From the NCBI GenBank assembly GCA_964604675.1, contig CAZSAT010000181.1, forward strand, positions 1-11,219: a stretch of DNA of 11,219 bases. Reading direction: 5' to 3'. This DNA is from CAZSAT01 sp964604675. GTDB lineage: Bacteria; Myxococcota_A; UBA796; CAJQPC01. The position numbers and the translations under genes are program-made. Positions 6,559 to 11,219 of this stretch are shown here, in pieces. Each line of letters starts with the position of its first letter. Within the stretch, counting starts at the first letter, position 1. A model generated the notes under the pieces. It ran no database searches. It was given only the letters and a program-made list of their open reading frames with translations, and was not told the DNA's origin.

Positions 6559-8964
6559 TCAGTCGACCCCGCCGGCCATGAGGTAGGCGGCGCCGGATTG
6601 CTCGTCGGGGTCGTCGTAGCTGTACGCGCCGATGAGGAAGTCGCCGTAGCCGTCGCCGGTGACGTCGCCGGTCTCGTCCAGGCTGTAGCCGCTGTAGCTG
6701 TAGAGCTCGCCTTCGAGCACGGCGTCGGCGTCTTGCGCGAGGTAGTAGCCGGTGACGGTGCCGAGGAAGAGGAAGGTCAGCCCGGTGCCGACCTCCCCCT
6801 CTTCGCGGCCGGTGCTGTAGTTGGACATGAGCACGTCCTGGCGCCCGTCTCCGTCCACGTCTCCGGCCGATGAGACGACGTCCCCGATCTGGCCGCCCCG
6901 GTAGGCGTAGGCGTCGGGCGGTGCGAGGGTCGCGTCAGCCCGGTCGCCGATGGTGGCGGTCCCGCTTAGGGGGCCGCGAACCACCCAGGCTCCGCGCCCC
7001 GACGAGCCGATCAGGAGGTCGTCGTAGCCATCGCCGTCGGTGTCGCCCGCTCCGTCCAGCGAGGCGCCGATGTAGCCAGAGTCGTCCGTGCCTCTTCCCC
7101 AGAGGATCGCGTCGGCGTCGACGTCGTCGAGCGCTTCCCCGGGGGAGGCGTTGCCGAGCACGAGCAGCACGTAGCCCGTGGCCTCCAGATCCTCGTTGTA
7201 GGCCTGGTTCCCGCCGATCGCGAGATCGTCGAGGCCGTCGCCGTCGGTGTCGCCGACCCCCGCCACCCCCGCGCCGAGGGCGGCGCCCTCGTAGGTGGCG
7301 CTGATCACGAGGTCGGCGTCGCCTTCGTCGAGCTCCAGCACACCGGAGGCTGGACCGAGGTGCAGGTAGGCCTCGTAGCCTTGGTTGGCGTAGTCGTAGG
7401 CATCGCCGAAGACGAGGTCGGGTTGGCCGTCGCCGTCGAAGTCGCCGGCACCGTCGGCGGAGTCCGGTGCGTAGTACGCCTGGAACAAGGCATGGGCGTC
7501 GTCCTCGAACGCTGCGCTCCCGGTCGTCAGCGGGCCCAGGAGCAACGAGGTGTAGTTGCCGGCGTAGCTCAACAGGAGGTCGGGGAAGCCATCGCTGTTC
7601 AGGTCGCCGGGGCTCGTCATCGTGCCGATCTGGCTCCCGGTACAGTAGTCACAGAACGCCACGCCGCTGGTCACGTCGATGTCGCCGGTGACAGGGCCGG
7701 TGTGCAGCCACGCGGCCGAGGCGCCGGCCACCAGCACGTCGGCGTAGCCATCGTTGTCCACATCCCCGGGCCCAGCCACGACGATGCCCACACGGTCGTA
7801 GTAGGCGTTGCCCAGGAAGCGCGCCTTGGCCTGGTCGCCGATCTCGATGTCGCCGCTGAGGGCGCACTCGCCGAGGTCGTCGGAGGCGTCGCAGTTGTTG
7901 TCGATGCCGTCGCCACAGGCCTCGAGGGCGTCGGGGTGGATCAGCGCGTCGTGGTCGTCGCAGTCCTCGCCGTCGTAGTCCTTCGTGGGGAGGAAGCCGT
8001 CGCCGTCGGCGTCGAAGTCGTCGGCGTTGTCGCAGTCCTCGTCGACGCCGTCGTACCAGGTCTCGGTGGCCGACGGGCTGACGGTTGGATCCGTGTCGTC
8101 GCAGTCGCCGTGGTCGGCGAGGAAGCCCTCGGGTTGCTCGCAGGCACGCGTGGTCGCGGCGGCGTTGCCCCAGCCGTCGCCGTCGGCGTCCTCGTACCAG
8201 GTGGTGGCGTCCACCGACTCGTCCTCGTCGGTCTCGCCGTCGCAGTCGTTGTCGACGCCGTCGCCGCACCACTCCGACGCGTTCGGGTGCACCGCGAAGT
8301 CGGTGTCGTCGCAGTCGAGCGCATCGTCGGCGTGGCCGGCGGGCTGGTCGCAGCTCACGAGGGTCTTGCCGTCGGGGTCGCCGAAGCCGTCGCCGTCGGT
8401 GTCGGGCCACCAGTGGGGGTCGTCCACGGTGCCGTTGCAGTCGGTGTCCTCGCCGTCGCAGGTCTCGCGCGCGTCGGTGTTCACCTCGGCCGAGGTGTCG
8501 TCGCAGTCGCTGGCGTCGACCACGAAGCCGATGGGCTCGGTGCACGCCAGCGTGGTGCTCGACGGGTCGCCGAAGCCGTCGCCGTCGCTGTCGGCGTACC
8601 AGGTGGCCGCGTCGTCGGCGTCGTCTTCGTCGCGCAGGCCGTCGCAGTCGTTGTCGAGGCCGTCGCAGAGCTCGGCCGCGTCGGGGTGGATGGCCGCGTC
8701 GTCGTCGTCGCAGTCGCCGTCTTCGCGTGTGCCGTTCTCCGGGAGATCGCAGACGGCTGGCCCCGCCTCGTCCCCGAAGCCGTCGCCGTCGCCATCGACG
8801 AAGTAGGGCTCGGCCTCGCCCACCTCCGGGTCGGAGTCGTCGCAGTCCGTGCCCCCGAAGGCCAGCGCCCAGAGGCCGTCGCCGTCCCGGTCGGCGATCT
8901 CGGCCTCTCTCGCGGCGTGCTCGTCCTCGGTCACCAGCAGGCATCCGACCAGCAGGGTCCACAC
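6559..8964 (-). CDS. Surface lipoprotein with six MopE-type repeats and a seven-blade FG-GAP propeller
   Basis: 801 residues. The GTG at 8962-8964 is chosen because GGGAGG (8970-8975) lies 5 nt upstream and translation begins MWTLLVGC, with Cys 8 as a lipobox cysteine. Longer in-frame starts (9024, 9003) lack a ribosome binding site. Residues 25-365 hold six DCDD motifs (about 40, 84, 153, 217, 287, 334), each paired with a DxDGDGxG calcium-type loop, and five CDG-DNDCDG-like segments. This is the 'putative metal-binding' MopE pattern of Myxococcota. The fourth segment has WYDG where the others have CDG or CGDG. Residues 390-801 hold seven FG-GAP calcium loops (near 400, 453, 508, 571, 640, 701, 767) at 53-69 residue spacing, enough for a closed integrin-like seven-blade propeller. 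Such proteins are calcium-bound, cell-surface or secreted, and are thought to act in adhesion or binding; MopE itself binds copper in methanotrophs. The ligand here is unknown. Confidence 0.92.
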   Translation of the reverse strand: MWTLLVGCLLVTEDEHAAREAEIADRDGDGLWALAFGGTDCDDSDPEVGEAEPYFVDGDGDGFGDEAGPAVCDLPENGTREDGDCDDDDAAIHPDAAELCDGLDNDCDGLRDEDDADDAATWYADSDGDGFGDPSSTTLACTEPIGFVVDASDCDDTSAEVNTDARETCDGEDTDCNGTVDDPHWWPDTDGDGFGDPDGKTLVSCDQPAGHADDALDCDDTDFAVHPNASEWCGDGVDNDCDGETDEDESVDATTWYEDADGDGWGNAAATTRACEQPEGFLADHGDCDDTDPTVSPSATETWYDGVDEDCDNADDFDADGDGFLPTKDYDGEDCDDHDALIHPDALEACGDGIDNNCDASDDLGECALSGDIEIGDQAKARFLGNAYYDRVGIVVAGPGDVDNDGYADVLVAGASAAWLHTGPVTGDIDVTSGVAFCDYCTGSQIGTMTSPGDLNSDGFPDLLLSYAGNYTSLLLGPLTTGSAAFEDDAHALFQAYYAPDSADGAGDFDGDGQPDLVFGDAYDYANQGYEAYLHLGPASGVLELDEGDADLVISATYEGAALGAGVAGVGDTDGDGLDDLAIGGNQAYNEDLEATGYVLLVLGNASPGEALDDVDADAILWGRGTDDSGYIGASLDGAGDTDGDGYDDLLIGSSGRGAWVVRGPLSGTATIGDRADATLAPPDAYAYRGGQIGDVVSSAGDVDGDGRQDVLMSNYSTGREEGEVGTGLTFLFLGTVTGYYLAQDADAVLEGELYSYSGYSLDETGDVTGDGYGDFLIGAYSYDDPDEQSGAAYLMAGGVD
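7880..8892 (-). repeat. MopE-type coding repeats, with 17-bp exact DNA repeats
   Basis: Six protein-level repeats of roughly 45-70 codons. On the plus strand the sequence CCGAAGCCGTCGCCGTC, which encodes DGDGFG, recurs exactly at 8381-8397, 8570-8586 and 8774-8790, and shorter forms recur at other units. These are coding repeats, not a CRISPR array, but they could recombine and change the number of units. Confidence 0.8.
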
Positions 8965-8969
8965 AGGCG

Positions 8970-8975
8970 CCTCCC
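8970..8975 (-). promoter_or_regulatory. Ribosome binding site of the MopE/FG-GAP lipoprotein gene
   Basis: GGGAGG on the minus strand, 5 nt before the GTG at 8964. This supports the short start that puts Cys at residue 8. The divergent gap to the next gene (8965-9032) must also hold promoters; I see no convincing -35/-10 pair in it. Confidence 0.7.
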
Positions 8976-9032
8976 GAACCGAGGATACGCGATCGGGCGT
9001 CACATCCTGGCGCGTTGGCGCCATGGGGAACC

Positions 9033-9638
9033 ATGCTGCCGATCCGTACGCGTTGGGTCACGACGACCACGGTCGAGCTCCTGGAGGGTGACGGGCAGCG
9101 GCACAGGGTTCGCGGGGCGTTCCTTCCGAACCTCGGTGGGCACTGGCTGGTGGCGTCGGGCCCACGGTTGCCGGAGCGTGCCCTACACGCCCTCGACCGC
9201 GCGGTGGAGCAGGTGGCGCCGGGGAGCCGCCTCGCCGTGGCGCGCCAGCTCCGGAGGCTCGACGAGCTGCAGGCGCGCCTGCCCGACGCCCTGGGCGGCC
9301 TCGACCCTGAGTTGTCGGCGTGCACCGCCCGGGCGCTCCAGCGCTGCTGCGGTCGGTCCGAGGAGGCGCTCGCGACGATCAGCTCGGGCCGGCTTCGTCG
9401 CTTCGCGGGAGCGTGGACCTGCTGGGAGCCGGCTGCGGAGTCGCTGCTGTGGCTCGGTTTCCGGCCGCTTCATGCCTGGCGGGTGCGTGGGCCGCTGGAG
9501 GTGGTGTGGGTCGCCCATGGGGCGCCGGCGGCGATGCCGCCGCCTCCCGAGCCACTGCGAGGTCGCTGGTTGTTGGTGGCCGCTCGGGAGGGCGAGGGCC
9601 GTAGAGGCCGGTCTCCGATGGGATCCCAGGCCTGCTGA
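9033..9638 (+). CDS. Protein of unknown function, 201 residues
   Basis: It runs ATG 9033 to TGA 9636-9638, with strong GC at third codon positions. The start is uncertain. GGGGA (9025-9029) is only 3 nt before the ATG, and an in-frame TTG at 9015 is possible. The protein appears soluble, with no signal peptide or clear TM helix. Residues 5-45 are beta-rich (TRWVTTTTVELLEGDG, then a GAFLPNLGGHWLVASG hairpin). Residues 47-85 are a long basic helix (ALHALDRAVEQV, ARQLRRLDELQARL). A second helical part includes Cys 97, Cys 105 and Cys 106, and a Trp-rich C-terminal half has WTCWEP, LLWLGFRPLHAWR and LEVVWVAHG. The tail is basic and probably disordered. I recognise no family or catalytic motif. 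It is divergent from the surface lipoprotein by 68 bp and precedes the small lipoprotein by 56 bp in the same direction, so the two may share a transcript. Confidence 0.7.
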   Translation: MLPIRTRWVTTTTVELLEGDGQRHRVRGAFLPNLGGHWLVASGPRLPERALHALDRAVEQVAPGSRLAVARQLRRLDELQARLPDALGGLDPELSACTARALQRCCGRSEEALATISSGRLRRFAGAWTCWEPAAESLLWLGFRPLHAWRVRGPLEVVWVAHGAPAAMPPPPEPLRGRWLLVAAREGEGRRGRSPMGSQAC

Positions 9639-9683
9639 TGCAGCAAGCGGGGACCGGCCCGGCAGACCGTTGTGGACGCACTC

Positions 9684-9689
9684 AAGGAG
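9684..9689 (+). promoter_or_regulatory. Ribosome binding site of the small lipoprotein gene
   Basis: AAGGAG, 5 nt before the ATG at 9695. It fixes this start over an upstream in-frame ATG at 9638 that would put a hydrophilic stretch ahead of the signal peptide. Confidence 0.85.
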
Positions 9690-9694
9690 CCCCC

Positions 9695-10111
9695 ATGACC
9701 CGCACCATCGCCCTCGTCACCGCCGCCACCCTCGCCGCCCTCGCCACGGGCTGCGCGCCCAGCCTCGACGGCCGCTACCGCGTGCTCATCGACGACGACG
9801 GGTCCATCACCGGTGGCGACCTCGACCTCTACGACGACGGCAACGGTGGGGCCATCGGCGAGGTCAGCCTGTCGATCGATCCGGACTGTGTCGACCTCGA
9901 CGGCCGCGTGACCTTGCGCTCGGCTGGCGCCGACGGCGCCTACGACCTGGACATGCAGTTCGACCTGTGGCCCTGCGGCGACAGCACCTACGAGTTCTAC
10001 CCCATCGAGAACGGGTACCTCTGGACCGCCTCGAGCCAGGGCGAGGTCAGCAGCTTCGACGGCTCGGCCTTCTGGGGCTCCGGCATGGTCGACATCGACA
10101 TCTACCGGTAG
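9695..10111 (+). CDS. Small lipoprotein, beta-rich
   Basis: 138 residues with a conventional lipoprotein signal: basic n-region (MTR), hydrophobic core (IALVTAATLAAL) and lipobox LATGC with Cys 20. The mature 118 residues start APSLDGRYRVLIDDDGS and are rich in Asp and Gly with short alternating strands (DLDLYDDG, GEVSLSID, RVTLRS, YDLDMQFDLWP, YEFYPIENGYLWTA, MVDIDIYR). This suggests a small beta-barrel or beta-sandwich resembling lipocalin-like lipoproteins. Cys 65 and Cys 94 are the only other cysteines and could form a disulfide. Residue +2 is Ala, so no inner-membrane Asp retention signal is seen; outer-membrane sorting rules in this group are not certain. No family is recognised. Its TAG is one base from the stop of the convergent FG-GAP gene. 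Confidence 0.85.
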   Translation: MTRTIALVTAATLAALATGCAPSLDGRYRVLIDDDGSITGGDLDLYDDGNGGAIGEVSLSIDPDCVDLDGRVTLRSAGADGAYDLDMQFDLWPCGDSTYEFYPIENGYLWTASSQGEVSSFDGSAFWGSGMVDIDIYR

Positions 10112-10112
10112 C

Positions 10113-11219
10113 TCAGGGCCCGCCCAGCAACAGGAAGCTGGTGCCGTTCGTTACGGTGTCGGCCGGGCCCGCGAAGAGCAGGTCCTCGAAGAGGTCTTCG
10201 CCGGCCACGCTCCCGCCGCTGACGCTGTAGCTCACGTCGCCGAGGGCGGCGTGGGCTTCGTCCGTGCCGATCGCGTCGAGGTCGAGCGCCCCGTCGAAGG
10301 GTCCGTACAGGATGCGGGTGGTGGTGTCGCCCGCCGCGAAGATCAGGTCCTGGTCTCCGTCGGCGTCGAGGTCCCCGGTGGTCTGGGGTGCCAGCGCCAC
10401 GCCCTCGCTGACGACCACGGTCTGGAGCTTGTCCCACGTGGACAGCTGCTTGCCGATCACGTCCAGCTCCTCGCCCGCCACGAAGAGCAGCTCGTAGGCC
10501 GTGCCGCCCGAGGTGTAGACGTACAGGAACACGAGGTCGTCGTAGCCGTCGCCGTCGAAGTCTCCGGGGATCGGTGCGGCCAGGTCCGTGAGGCCGCCGA
10601 TGCTGAAGTCGGCGTCGTCGATGCTCAGGTCGCCACCGTCGAGGAGGCCCTTCCGGCCATCGAGCACGACGAAGCCATCCTTGCCGTCGCTCGCGTCGCC
10701 CAGGAGCATGAGGTCGTCGATGCCGTCGGCGTGGTGGTCGAGCCAGCCGACCTGGCTGCCAGCGGCCAGATCCTCGTTCCCGTAGACACGAACGTGCTCG
10801 GCTTCTTCCCAAGGTGCGGTGTTGCCGGCCAGCGGGCCCTCCACGATCACGGTCGAGCCCCCGAGGCCGTAGCCGGTGATCAGCTCGGCGTAGCCGTCCC
10901 CGTCGAGATCGCTCCCGGCGGCTTCGTCGGCGTAGGCGGAGCTGTAGTACGCGCTGCGGCTGAGCCTCGCGTGCTCGACATCACCGACGTAGGCGTGCTC
11001 CTTGGTTGGCGCGCCGACCACGTGCAGCGTGTAGTGGCTGCCGCCCTCGGCGATGCTCCAGACGAGGAGGTCGTCGAGCCCGTCGTCGTTCAGGTCACCG
11101 GCGCACCGGCCGTACAACCCGAGGTAGTCGCCGCTCTCGTCGCCCTGCACCTCGCTCGGCACGCTCTTCGGGCTCACCGGACCCTCGTGGATGTGGATCG
11201 CGCCGGCGTTCTCGTGGTT
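10113..11219 (-). CDS. FG-GAP repeat (integrin-like propeller) protein, C-terminal part, 5' end outside window
   Basis: The frame is open from the right edge of the window to a TGA at 10113-10115, giving 368 visible residues. The frame already reads as propeller (AGAIHIHEGPVSP) before the first internal start at 11177, so the gene clearly continues to the right. FG-GAP-type calcium loops lie near visible residues 41 (GDLNDDGLDDLLV), 103 (SDLDGDGYAELI), 219 (GDFDGDGYDDLVF) and 282 (GDLDADGDQDLIF). Degenerate ones are near 159 (WLDHHADGIDDLML) and 339 (AGEDLFEDLLF). Six units at about 55-63 residue spacing suggest that at least one more lies outside. The protein is probably secreted or on the surface, like the paralogous propeller at 6559-8964, and it ends in a similar strand (SFLLLGGP). 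Whether it also has MopE repeats and a lipobox cannot be seen. Confidence 0.88.
   Translation of the reverse strand, partial: NHENAGAIHIHEGPVSPKSVPSEVQGDESGDYLGLYGRCAGDLNDDGLDDLLVWSIAEGGSHYTLHVVGAPTKEHAYVGDVEHARLSRSAYYSSAYADEAAGSDLDGDGYAELITGYGLGGSTVIVEGPLAGNTAPWEEAEHVRVYGNEDLAAGSQVGWLDHHADGIDDLMLLGDASDGKDGFVVLDGRKGLLDGGDLSIDDADFSIGGLTDLAAPIPGDFDGDGYDDLVFLYVYTSGGTAYELLFVAGEELDVIGKQLSTWDKLQTVVVSEGVALAPQTTGDLDADGDQDLIFAAGDTTTRILYGPFDGALDLDAIGTDEAHAALGDVSYSVSGGSVAGEDLFEDLLFAGPADTVTNGTSFLLLGGP

Noticed and set aside
6553..6575. tRNA D-arm-like GGTAGCTCAG (also at 10107)
   Set aside because: No acceptor stem, anticodon arm or T-arm (GTTCGA) can be placed around either copy.
7880..8892. Regularly spaced short repeats resembling a CRISPR array
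   Set aside because: The repeats are in-frame codons of the MopE motif, spacing is uneven (189 and 204 bp for exact copies), and no cas gene is nearby.
7360..10230. A 956-codon plus-strand frame antisense to the MopE/FG-GAP gene
   Set aside because: Val/Ala/Gly repetition mirrors the repeated DGDG codons, and the frame crosses three well-supported genes.

Overview
The window is very GC-rich (third codon positions are mostly G or C). It carries protein families typical of Myxococcota and related former Deltaproteobacteria: MopE-type DCDD repeats fused to FG-GAP propeller repeats, a one-pass Ser/Thr protein kinase with a Pro/Glu-rich exported part, a pole-to-TPR protein with a J-like segment, and several lipoproteins. 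No 16S rRNA, tRNA or species marker is present, so the phylum is an inference and nothing finer is claimed.

Layout, left to right. Positions 1-198 are the Gly/Tyr-rich tail of a protein that begins outside the window, probably an RNA-binding protein, followed by a good intrinsic terminator (217-242). Next are a cytoplasmic DUF4388/J-like/TPR-type protein (361-1611, +) and, tail to tail with it, a 673-residue exported protein resembling a glycoside hydrolase (1617-3638, -). A small membrane protein (3689-3967, +) faces a minus-strand unit made of a membrane Ser/Thr kinase (4170-5711, -) and a possible 53-codon frame just after it (4002-4163, -). A two-TM envelope protein (5769-6557, +) is divergent from the kinase by 57 bp and convergent, one base apart, with a large surface lipoprotein (6559-8964, -). 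That lipoprotein has six MopE-type repeats and a seven-blade FG-GAP propeller. A 201-residue protein of unknown function (9033-9638, +) and a small lipoprotein (9695-10111, +) then run into the C-terminal part of a second FG-GAP propeller protein (10113-11219, -), which leaves the window.

How the parts fit: most products are predicted to be at the envelope or cell surface (two FG-GAP proteins, two other lipoprotein candidates, two TM proteins and a kinase with an exported sensor-like end). The kinase and the divergent two-TM protein are plausible partners. The rest looks like a patchwork of single-gene units rather than one operon-encoded pathway. The most striking structural property is that genes alternate in strand and end face to face with 1 to 5 bp between stop codons. 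I see no mobile element, CRISPR array, RNA gene or defence system.

The observations best worth a second look are: an uninterrupted, coding-like frame directly behind the kinase UAG stop; the near-overlapping convergent gene ends, two of which share the same 10-bp junction; lipoprotein signals of only 7 to 13 residues; and the unrecognised 201-residue and glycosidase-like proteins.
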